Assembly: GCA_021781255.1 (NCBI GenBank)
Contig: JAJXXG010000244.1
Coordinates: forward strand, 1 to 5,657
Source: Acidobacteriota bacterium
GTDB taxonomy: Bacteria; Acidobacteriota; Terriglobia; Terriglobales; Acidobacteriaceae
Length of the DNA: 5,657 nt
Reading direction: 5' to 3'
The notes beneath the pieces were generated by a model. It saw only the letters and a program-made list of their open reading frames with translations. It was not told the DNA's origin and made no database searches. Below are positions 1-5,657 of this stretch, one piece after another. Numbering within the stretch: position 1 is the stretch's first letter; each line of letters starts with the position of its first letter. The position numbers and the translations under genes are program-made.

Positions 1-1
1 G

Positions 2-66
2 GGCGGCGCGGGCTCGGGCACCGGCGCCGGCGGGATATCAAGCGGCGCGGGCGGCGCGGGCTCGGG
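2..66 (+). repeat. 17-base direct repeat in a Gly/Ala/Ser-rich coding stretch
   Basis: A 17-base unit, GGCGGCGCGGGCTCGGG, occurs identically at 2-18 and 50-66. The copies are 48 bases (16 codons) apart and in the same frame, so both encode GGAGSG. The DNA between them is also made of GGC/GCG-rich codons and includes a 10-base palindrome (CCGGCGCCGG, 21-30). The stretch probably encodes a flexible loop in the N-terminal part of the TolC-like protein. It may continue upstream of the window. Confidence 0.8.
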
Positions 67-1507
67 AGCCTCGGGCTTGGTGCAGTCCACGCTCGGAACA
101 GGCACAGCTGTATCGAGCTATGACCCGTTAATCAACGCGCAGGTCTATGTGGATCACACCTCGCAACTGCTGCCCAACCGCCAGATCTATGGTGTGCCCA
201 CATACCATGTCAATACCACTCTGGCAAACGTGAGCTACTACCAGTCATTCCCCACCGGGAGCAATCTTGAGGTGGATTGGAATAACAATCGCAGCACATC
301 CAACAGCCCTTACAACACGCTGAACCCGCAGCTTTATGCCAGCGCGCGCGTCGTACTTCAGCAGCAGTTGCTGGCCGGCTTTGGCCTGGGCCCCAATCTG
401 CGGTTCCTGCGCATCGCGCGCACCAACCAGAAGATCTCCGACATCGCCTTCCGCGCGCAGGTCATTGCCACCGTCACGCAGATTTGCGACATCTATTGGG
501 ACCTTGTCAGCGCCTATGACAACGAGCAGGTGGGCGCGCGCTCGGTTGCGTTTGCAAAGGAGACGCTGGAGACGAGCCGCAAGCAACTCGCGCTCCAGGC
601 GATTCCAGAGATGGATGCGCTGAAAGCCGAAGGCGAGCTGGCTACGCGCGAGCAGGACCTGACCGTGGCCCGCACCAATCTGGAGCTGCAGGAGCTCTAC
701 ATGAAGAACGCCATCACGCGCAGCTTCGACAACCCCATGCTGGAAGAGATGCCTGTGGTGCCCGTTGACCATATTGGCGGACAAATCCAGCCGGACACCG
801 AGCCGATTCAGGATACGATTGCCGCGGCGTTCAAGAATCGCACGGAGCTGCAGGAGTCGGGCCTCGACCTCAAAAACCGCGAGTTGAGCCGCCAGACCGC
901 CCGCAACGCGCTCCTGCCCTCGCTTGGCCTCTATGGCATGTACGCGGGTACAGGCTACGGCGGCTCTCCCAACCCTGAGTATCTGGCCGCCGGCGGCACC
1001 ATCAGCGCCCCCGGAAGCTATGGCGGCACACTCGCAAATGCGTTAAACTACTCGTCGCCTGAATACCAGGTGGGCTTCCAGTTGAGCATCCCGTTGCGCA
1101 ACCGCATCGCCAAAGCCGACCAATATCGCACAGAGCTTGAATACCGCCAGTCGCAGGTCTACCTTGAGGAGTTGAAAAAGAAGATCCTCATCGAGGTGCG
1201 CAGCGCCCGCTTCTCTGAGGAGCAGGGGGCAAGCCGCGTGGATGCAGCCCGCAAAGCGCGCGACCTGGCCCAGCGTACTTTGGATATCATGCAGAAGGAG
1301 CAGAAACTCGGTGCCGGCTCCAATCAGCAGACGCTTGCCGCCGAGCATGATCTCGCGCTGGCTGAGTCGGCGCTGGTCACTGCCGAAACAGCGTACGAGA
1401 AGGAGCGCATCGAGGTGCGGCGGGCCGCCGGCACGGTGCTGGAGCAATATGGCATCTCAATCGCAGAAGCAAGAGCCGGCACAGCGGAGGCTGATCATCC
1501 CCAATAA
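2..1507 (+). CDS. TolC-family outer-membrane efflux protein, 5' partial
   Basis: The frame is open from base 2 to the TAA at 1505-1507 (501 visible codons). The real start and any signal peptide lie upstream. By family knowledge this is a trimeric outer-membrane channel that, with a periplasmic adaptor and an inner-membrane pump, carries substrates out of the cell. Numbering residues from base 2, residues 1-25 are almost all Gly, Ala and Ser. A beta-rich stretch with SYYQSFPTG and NNNRSTSNS follows. Next come LLAGFGLGPNLRFLRIA (about 119-135) and a long alpha-helical coiled-coil region with IYWDLVSAY, TREQDL and MKNAITR. A second half (about 270-490) repeats the plan: NRELSRQTARNALLPSLGLYG, a Gly-rich loop, VGFQLSIPLRNR and a helical end with the pattern ALAESALVTAETAYEKERIE. 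This two-fold repeat is typical of TolC/OEP proteins. The regulator gene overlaps its last 59 bases. The family is clear; the substrate is not. Confidence 0.9.
   Translation, partial: GGAGSGTGAGGISSGAGGAGSGASGLVQSTLGTGTAVSSYDPLINAQVYVDHTSQLLPNRQIYGVPTYHVNTTLANVSYYQSFPTGSNLEVDWNNNRSTSNSPYNTLNPQLYASARVVLQQQLLAGFGLGPNLRFLRIARTNQKISDIAFRAQVIATVTQICDIYWDLVSAYDNEQVGARSVAFAKETLETSRKQLALQAIPEMDALKAEGELATREQDLTVARTNLELQELYMKNAITRSFDNPMLEEMPVVPVDHIGGQIQPDTEPIQDTIAAAFKNRTELQESGLDLKNRELSRQTARNALLPSLGLYGMYAGTGYGGSPNPEYLAAGGTISAPGSYGGTLANALNYSSPEYQVGFQLSIPLRNRIAKADQYRTELEYRQSQVYLEELKKKILIEVRSARFSEEQGASRVDAARKARDLAQRTLDIMQKEQKLGAGSNQQTLAAEHDLALAESALVTAETAYEKERIEVRRAAGTVLEQYGISIAEARAGTAEADHPQ
1441..1444 (+). 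promoter_or_regulatory. Likely ribosome-binding site for the response regulator (GGAG)
   Basis: GGAG lies 4 bases before the ATG at 1449, inside the TolC coding region. The spacing is short but workable, and the site supports the ATG at 1449 as the start. Two better-looking Shine-Dalgarno-like sequences lie downstream, GGAGG at 1486-1490 and AGGAG at 1510-1514. Neither is followed by a usable ATG, GTG or TTG in the regulator frame before the first REC residues, so they do not set the start. Confidence 0.5.
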
Positions 1508-2864
1508 GCAGGAGAAAATTCGCATTCTCGTCGCCGACGATCAGCCGCACATCCTTGAGGCGGTGGAGCTGCTGCTGCAGCCGCAGGGCATTCACGTGGA
1601 TTGCGTGCGCTCGCCCCAGTTGCTGCTTGAGGCGCTGGGCCACAGCGACTACGACGTGCTGCTCATCGATCTGAACTACACGCGCGATACCACCTCCGGA
1701 CAGGAGGGCCTCGATCTGCTGGCGAGCCTGCTGGAGATTGATCCGCGCCTGCCGGTCATCGTCATGACTGCCTGGGGCAACATCGACCTCGCAGTCGAAT
1801 CCATCAAGCGTGGCGCTCGTGATTTCGTCCAGAAGCCGTGGGAGAACGAGCGCCTCGTCAGCCTCGTCCGCGTGCATGCCGAGCTGCACCAGGCGCTGCG
1901 CCGCGCGCGCCAGTTGGAACTGGAAAACCGCCTGCTGCGCGCCGAGGGTATGCCGGACTTCATCGCCAGTGCGCCCTCCATGCAACCCGTGCTCGAGCTG
2001 ATTGCGCAGGTCGGCCCGTCCGATGCAAACGTGCTCATCACCGGCGAGCACGGCACCGGGAAGGAGATCGTCTCCAAGCTGCTGCACGCGGCCTCGCCCC
2101 GCGCGCGCATGCCGCTGGTGGCTGTCAACGCCGGCGGTCTGCCGGAGGGCACCTTTGAGAGCGAAGTCTTCGGCCACGTCAAGGGCGCATTCACTGACGC
2201 GCGAACTGACCGCGTCGGCCGTTTTGAGCTGGCCAACGGCGGCACGCTGTTTCTGGATGAAATTGCCAACGTCCCGCTGCGCCAGCAGGCCAAGCTGCTG
2301 CGCGTGCTTGAGAGCGGTGAGCTGGAGCGCGTAGGGTCCTCGCAAACCCGGCGCGTGGATGTGCGCGTTCTTTCCGCCACCAACGCCGACCTGCGTGAAG
2401 AGGCAAGGAGTGGCAATTTCCGCGAAGACCTGTTGTTCCGCATCAACACGGTGGAGATTCATCTGCCTGCGCTGCGCGACCGGCGCGAGGACATTTCGCT
2501 GCTCGCCGCGCATTTCCTCGCCCGCAACCGTGCGCGTTATCGCAAACAGGTCTCCGGCTTCTCCGCCTCCGCCATGCAGCAGATGCTGCAATATCTCTGG
2601 CCCGGCAATGTGCGCGAGCTGGAGCACACGGTCGAGCGCGCCGTCCTGCTTTGCCGCGGTGATGAAATTGAACCGTCAAATCTTGCCGTTGCTTCCGCGC
2701 GTTCCTCTACTCCTTCATATGAAAATATGAGTATCGATGACGTTGAGGCGCTGCTCATCCGCAAAGTGCTGCGCCGCTGCAACGGCAACATCTCGCAAGC
2801 TGCGGAAGCGCTGGGCCTGAGCCGCGCCGCGCTCTATCGCCGCATCGAAAAATATGGCCTTTGA
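1449..2864 (+). CDS. NtrC-family sigma-54-dependent response regulator (REC-AAA+-Fis HTH)
   Basis: This 471-residue protein is a normal length for NtrC-type activators, which use ATP hydrolysis to open sigma-54 RNA polymerase promoters when phosphorylated. The receiver domain (about 24-143) has the acidic pair Asp30-Asp31, phospho-acceptor Asp74 in LLIDL, Thr107 and Lys129. The AAA+ domain (about 170-405) has Walker A GEHGTGKE (199-206, His in place of the common Ser) and Walker B GGTLFLDEI (264-272). It also has the sigma-54 loop as GAFTDA (246-251), sensor I LSATNADL (308-315), candidate arginine fingers Arg325 and Arg331 in FREDLLFR, and sensor II WPGNVREL (384-391). A short linker leads to a Fis-type helix-turn-helix at the C-terminus (about 447-471, SQAAEALGLSRAALYRRI). 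The ATG at 1449 was chosen because the frame further upstream encodes unrelated Arg/Ser-rich sequence out of phase with TolC. The gene overlaps TolC by 59 bases and the kinase gene by 11. The kinase is the obvious partner. The controlled promoter is not visible. Confidence 0.93.
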   Translation: MASQSQKQEPAQRRLIIPNKQEKIRILVADDQPHILEAVELLLQPQGIHVDCVRSPQLLLEALGHSDYDVLLIDLNYTRDTTSGQEGLDLLASLLEIDPRLPVIVMTAWGNIDLAVESIKRGARDFVQKPWENERLVSLVRVHAELHQALRRARQLELENRLLRAEGMPDFIASAPSMQPVLELIAQVGPSDANVLITGEHGTGKEIVSKLLHAASPRARMPLVAVNAGGLPEGTFESEVFGHVKGAFTDARTDRVGRFELANGGTLFLDEIANVPLRQQAKLLRVLESGELERVGSSQTRRVDVRVLSATNADLREEARSGNFREDLLFRINTVEIHLPALRDRREDISLLAAHFLARNRARYRKQVSGFSASAMQQMLQYLWPGNVRELEHTVERAVLLCRGDEIEPSNLAVASARSSTPSYENMSIDDVEALLIRKVLRRCNGNISQAAEALGLSRAALYRRIEKYGL

Positions 2865-4191
2865 GCGCAATGGACGCAGGCGTAAGCGCTCGACAGTGCG
2901 CCGGGCGTGGCTTTACTGCCTGCTGCTTGCGCTGCCCGCATTTCTTTTTGGAGCGATGCTTATGTTTGAACGCAGCATCGCCGCGGTGCCGGCCGTGCTG
3001 GCGATCGGATGCCTACTGCTTTACTTTGCGCTGGTGTCCGCCGCGCTGATTGAGGGCATGGTGCGCCCGTTGCAGACGCTTTCCAATGTTGTATCGTCGC
3101 TGCGCGAGGGCGACTATTCCTTCCGCGCACGTGGGGCGGGCGCACAGGACCCGTTGGGTGAACTAGCGGCAGAGATCAACGCCCTCGCCAACCTGCTGCA
3201 AAAGCAACGCGTACGCTCTCTTGAAGCCACCGCGCTCCTCGCGCGCATTCTTGAGGTCATGCATGCGCCCCTGTTCGCCTTTGACCGCGACAACGTTCTC
3301 CAGCTGGTCAACGATGCCGGAGTGTTGCTGCTTGGCATCCCGCATGCCCGCTGCTTTGGCCGCACTGCAAACGAACTGGGCCTCGAATATCTGCTCGACG
3401 CGCCTGACCAGAGTGTTCATTCCTTCGGCTCAAGGCCCACGCGCTGGTTGCTGCGCAAGGCCGCGTTCCGGCAGGATGGCGTGCCGCATACATTGCTCTT
3501 GCTCGCCGACGTGAGCCAGCCTCTCATGGAAGAAGAGCAGATTGCATGGAAGCGCCTGATCCGGGTGCTTGGCCACGAGCTTTCCAATTCGCTTGCGCCC
3601 ATCAAGTCCATCGCCGGCAGCCTGCTTGCGCGCATTGACCGGATGGATGGCGATGAGAGCACGCTGCGCGATTTTCGCCGCGGCCTCGGCGTGGTGGAGA
3701 GCCGCGCCGACGCGCTGCATCGCTTCGTGCAGTCCTATCGTCTGCTAGCCCAATTACCACCGCCGCAGATGATGACGTTTGAGCTGGAGCCGCTGCTGGA
3801 GCGGGTGGCGCTGCTCGAGCAGCGTGTGCCGGTCAAGCTCGATCCCGGCCCTGCCGTCACGCTCCATGCAGACCCCGACCAGTTGGAGCAGATGTTCATC
3901 AACCTGCTGGCCAACGCGGTGGATGCGTCGCTGGCCAATGGCGCGCAGCCTGTGCGCATCGGCTGGAGGCAGGATGAGTCGGGCCTCGTGGTCATCATTG
4001 AAGACCGCGGTCTCGGCATCGCCAACACCGAGAATCTTTTTGTGCCGTTCTACACCACCAAGCCCGCGGGCAGCGGCGTCGGCCTGGCGCTGGCGCAGCA
4101 GATTGCCCGCGCCCACGGCGGAGAAATCCGCCTCGTCAACCGCGAAGACGGAGAAGGCGCGCGCGCAACCGTGCGGCTGCCTGTTGCGTAG
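2854..4191 (+). CDS. NtrY-like membrane sensor histidine kinase (2 TM-HAMP-PAS-HisKA-HATPase)
   Basis: This 445-residue protein should sit in the inner membrane and phosphorylate the regulator encoded just upstream. A basic N-terminus (Arg8 to Arg17) precedes two hydrophobic segments (about 18-38 and 45-66), separated by only a few polar residues, so there is almost no periplasmic domain. A HAMP-like linker follows (about 67-119, Pro72, DPLGEL). Next is a PAS-like region (about 125-222, FAFDRDNVLQLVNDAG). The H-box is GHELSNSLAPIKSIA with phospho-acceptor His241; Glu242 and Asn245 fit the ExxN pattern linked to phosphatase activity. The ATPase domain has the N-box (Asn350, Asn354), the G1 box EDRGLGI (383-389), the F-box FVPFYTTK (396-403) and the G2 box GSGVGLAL (406-413). 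All key residues are present. The ATG overlaps the regulator's last 11 bases with no clear ribosome-binding site of its own, which suggests coupled translation. The H-box style is closest to NtrY-type kinases. The signal sensed is unknown. Confidence 0.93.
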   Translation: MAFERNGRRRKRSTVRRAWLYCLLLALPAFLFGAMLMFERSIAAVPAVLAIGCLLLYFALVSAALIEGMVRPLQTLSNVVSSLREGDYSFRARGAGAQDPLGELAAEINALANLLQKQRVRSLEATALLARILEVMHAPLFAFDRDNVLQLVNDAGVLLLGIPHARCFGRTANELGLEYLLDAPDQSVHSFGSRPTRWLLRKAAFRQDGVPHTLLLLADVSQPLMEEEQIAWKRLIRVLGHELSNSLAPIKSIAGSLLARIDRMDGDESTLRDFRRGLGVVESRADALHRFVQSYRLLAQLPPPQMMTFELEPLLERVALLEQRVPVKLDPGPAVTLHADPDQLEQMFINLLANAVDASLANGAQPVRIGWRQDESGLVVIIEDRGLGIANTENLFVPFYTTKPAGSGVGLALAQQIARAHGGEIRLVNREDGEGARATVRLPVA

Positions 4192-4203
4192 GGATTGTCT
4201 GTT

Positions 4204-5433
4204 CTAGTCGCAAACGAGCGCGTCTTCAGGAAAGGCCGCCGCTTCCACGCGATCAGCTTCATCTGCGGAAGCAGCGCCGCCAGCCTGTTGCGCAAGGAAG
4301 AAGGCATTCACCTGCGCCAGCACCTCGGCCCCGGTGCGCGCCTGGTAGATGGCCGCGCGCAGCTTTGCCCCGCCCGGCACGCCATGCGTGAACCACGTGG
4401 CAAACTGCTTCATCTTGCCCGCCGTCTCACCGTGGCGCGCATCGCGCGGCAGCGCCTGGCTTGCCTCGGCCTCATGCAGCAGCATTTCAAAGTAGGCGCG
4501 AATCATCTGGTAGCGGTCCTGCACCGTGGGCAGATCGTAGCGGCCTGTTGCGGTGTACTGCGCAATCTGCCGGAAGATCCACGGGTTCGCCGGCGCCGCG
4601 CGGCCAATCATCACCGCATCGCAGCCTGTGTGGGCTACCATGGCGGCCGCGTCCTCCGGCGTGCGGATGTCGCCGTTGCCGATGACGGGAATCGCGACCG
4701 CCTGCTTGACCGCTGCAATCCACTCCCAACGCGCCTGACCGCTGTATCCCTGCTCGCGGGTGCGCGCATGTAGCGCCACGGCGTTGAGCCCTTCGGACTC
4801 CGCCATGCGCGCCAACTCCACGCACACAATCTGCGCATCGTTCCAGCCGATGCGGAATTTGACGGTAAAGGGAATTGTGACGGATTTGCGCACGGCGCGG
4901 AAGATTTCGCCGATCTTTGGCAGATCGCGCAGCAGCCCTGAGCCGCCGTTGCAGCCCACGACGCGCTTGGCCGGACAGCCCAGGTTCAGGTCCACGAGGT
5001 CAAAGCCCGTGTCCTGGACGATGCGCGCCGCCTCGGCCAGCGTCTCGGGATTAGAGCCGAATAGCTGCGCCCCGATGGGGTGCTCGTCCTCATAGAAGGT
5101 CAGGTAGCGCTTGCGCTTGGCCTCGCGCATGCGTGAGAGCCCGTCGGCCGAGGTGAACTCGGTCATCAGCAGACCGCAGCCCGACTGCGCGTTGGTCACT
5201 GCGGATTCAATCGCAGATTCGCCCGGACTGGCCGCCGCCGTGAACAGGCTGGCATGGCGAATGAAACGCCGGAAGACCGTGTCCGTAACCCCGGCCATGG
5301 GTGCGAGCACCGTCGCAGGGCTCACCGCAACCGGGCCCACGCGCACCTCTGCCGGCACCCGCGTCTCCGCGGGCATCGCGTGCGCTTTGGGATTGTCCCA
5401 GTCTTTCTTTACGGTAAAACCCTTGCCTGCCAT
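4204..5433 (-). CDS. dusB: tRNA-dihydrouridine synthase, DusB-like
   Basis: This 409-residue cytoplasmic flavoenzyme reduces specific uridines in the tRNA D-loop to dihydrouridine using FMN and NAD(P)H. The TIM-barrel signature motifs are present in order: APMAGVTD (44-51, FMN site), AQLFGS (122-127), DLNLGCPAKRV (148-158) with catalytic Cys153, GGSGLLRD (163-170), VKFRIGW (191-197), LHARTREQGYSG (221-232), IGNGDI (251-256) and MIGRAAPANPWIF (275-287). It is longer than E. coli DusB (about 320 residues). The extra length comes from about 35 N-terminal residues, an insertion of roughly 22 residues after FRRFIRH (about 61-85), and an Ala/Glu-rich C-terminal tail of about 25. The start is ATG at 5433, with AGGAG nine bases upstream. 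It follows rpmE on the same strand and ends 12 bases from the convergent kinase stop. The Dus family is certain; DusB rather than DusA or DusC is the best fit from GCPAK and the overall layout. Confidence 0.93.
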   Translation of the reverse strand: MAGKGFTVKKDWDNPKAHAMPAETRVPAEVRVGPVAVSPATVLAPMAGVTDTVFRRFIRHASLFTAAASPGESAIESAVTNAQSGCGLLMTEFTSADGLSRMREAKRKRYLTFYEDEHPIGAQLFGSNPETLAEAARIVQDTGFDLVDLNLGCPAKRVVGCNGGSGLLRDLPKIGEIFRAVRKSVTIPFTVKFRIGWNDAQIVCVELARMAESEGLNAVALHARTREQGYSGQARWEWIAAVKQAVAIPVIGNGDIRTPEDAAAMVAHTGCDAVMIGRAAPANPWIFRQIAQYTATGRYDLPTVQDRYQMIRAYFEMLLHEAEASQALPRDARHGETAGKMKQFATWFTHGVPGGAKLRAAIYQARTGAEVLAQVNAFFLAQQAGGAASADEADRVEAAAFPEDALVCD

Positions 5434-5442
5434 GGCACACGG

Positions 5443-5447
5443 CTCCT
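5443..5447 (-). promoter_or_regulatory. Ribosome-binding site of the dusB-like gene (AGGAG)
   Basis: On the minus strand AGGAG ends nine bases before the ATG at 5433, a good Shine-Dalgarno match that supports this start over later ones. It lies only nine bases downstream of a strong hairpin (5457-5480). Confidence 0.75.
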
Positions 5448-5456
5448 AACGAACGT

Positions 5457-5480
5457 GGGCCTCCGCCGTGGCGGAGGCCC
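5457..5480 (-). terminator. Perfect GC-rich hairpin between rpmE and dusB
   Basis: The arms GGGCCTCCGC (5457-5466) and GCGGAGGCCC (5471-5480) pair perfectly over 10 bp around a 4-base loop. It starts 29 bases after the rpmE stop codon in the direction of transcription, as expected for an rpmE terminator. There is no real U-run after it: on the minus strand the following bases are ACGTTCGTT, with only scattered T. It could therefore be a partial terminator, an mRNA 3'-end stabiliser for rpmE, or a structure affecting dusB translation. The hairpin is certain; the function is inferred. Confidence 0.6.
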
Positions 5481-5509
5481 AATCGTACCACCTGCTTGCC
5501 TCGGCGTCG

Positions 5510-5657
5510 CTACTTGGCCGGAGCTGTCTCGCCGGCCTTGGCGTACTTGCGGCGGAAGCGCTCCACGCGGCCCGCGGTGTCTACCAGGCGCTGCTTGCCG
5601 GTAAAGAACGGGTGGCAAGCCGAGCAGATTTCCACGTGAATGTCGCCCTTGTGCGTC
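5510..5657 (-). CDS. rpmE: 50S ribosomal protein L31, 5' partial
   Basis: Reading the minus strand from base 5656 to the TAG at 5510-5512 gives the C-terminal 48 residues of L31, a small protein of the large ribosomal subunit. It begins [18 protein letters not shown] and continues with the family hallmark [20 protein letters not shown], followed by a short Lys/Ala-rich tail. The CSAC pair (visible residues 11-14) is the C-terminal half of the zinc site of zinc-binding L31. The N-terminal half and the start codon lie beyond the window edge, so whether the full four-ligand site is present cannot be told here. The gene is followed by a strong hairpin and then dusB on the same strand. Confidence 0.95.
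   Translation of the reverse strand, partial: THKGDIHVEICSACHPFFTGKQRLVDTAGRVERFRRKYAKAGETAPAK

Noticed and set aside
77..79. TTG at 77 as the start of the TolC-like protein
   Set aside because: The frame stays open upstream to the window edge with coding-like sequence, there is no ribosome-binding site, and a start here would remove the signal peptide an outer-membrane protein needs.
1242..1448. A longer regulator starting at ATG 1242 (540 residues)
   Set aside because: The extra 69 residues are Arg/Ser/Trp-rich and are just the +1 frame of the TolC coding sequence. No NtrC-family protein has such an extension.
1377..2627. A 416-codon open frame on the minus strand opposite the regulator gene
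   Set aside because: It is antisense to a fully motif-supported NtrC-family gene. Its translation is low-complexity (Gln, Leu, Arg and Ala-rich) with no recognisable domain, which is typical of shadow frames in GC-rich DNA.
3333..3347. Sigma-54-like -24/-12 element (TGGCAT, 5 bases, ATGC) on the + strand inside the kinase gene
   Set aside because: It has the GG and GC dinucleotides at the right distance, but it lies mid-gene in a PAS-like coding region with no gene start downstream. Such partial matches are expected by chance in several kilobases of GC-rich DNA.
4195..4773. A 192-codon plus-strand frame opposite the dusB 3' half
   Set aside because: It is antisense to conserved Dus motifs, has no ribosome-binding site, and has no recognisable product.
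5409..5618. Minus-strand 69-codon frame (5409-5618) and plus-strand 116-codon frame (5254-5604) over the rpmE/dusB junction
   Set aside because: Both are in other frames or strands over the well-supported L31 and Dus genes and run through the intergenic hairpin. Their translations are Arg/Pro/Gly-rich without family resemblance.

Overview
This is a GC-rich, tightly packed bacterial window with five protein genes and no RNA gene, CRISPR array, insertion sequence or phage feature that I can support. The TolC-type outer-membrane protein shows a Gram-negative cell envelope. The style of the TolC, NtrC-family and Dus proteins suggests an acidobacterium of the Terriglobales type (Acidobacterium, Granulicella, Edaphobacter, Terriglobus and relatives). 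That placement rests on remembered family resemblance, not on a search.

Left part (1-4191, + strand): three genes that overlap head to tail and are almost certainly one transcription unit. They are the 3' part of a TolC-family efflux protein (open at the window edge), a complete NtrC-type sigma-54 response regulator (1449-2864), and a complete membrane-bound NtrY-like sensor kinase (2854-4191). The regulator gene starts 59 bases inside the TolC gene, and the kinase gene starts 11 bases inside the regulator gene. The simplest model is that the kinase phosphorylates Asp74 of the regulator. The regulator would then activate a sigma-54 promoter, plausibly that of this operon, whose inner-membrane and adaptor export components would lie upstream of the window.

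Right part (4204-5657, - strand): a convergent housekeeping pair. It holds the 3' end of the ribosomal protein L31 gene (rpmE, cut by the window edge), then a strong hairpin, then a complete tRNA-dihydrouridine synthase gene (dusB-like). Only 12 bases separate the convergent stop codons of the kinase and dusB, so there is no room for a separate terminator.

No stretch longer than 300 bases lacks a gene. The only non-coding DNA is the 12-base convergent gap and the 76-base rpmE-dusB spacer. The window looks mostly ordinary. The points most worth a second look are the GAFTDA form of the sigma-54 contact loop, the coupling of an efflux operon to its own sigma-54 two-component pair, the displaced ribosome-binding sites at the regulator start, and the hairpin abutting the dusB ribosome-binding site.
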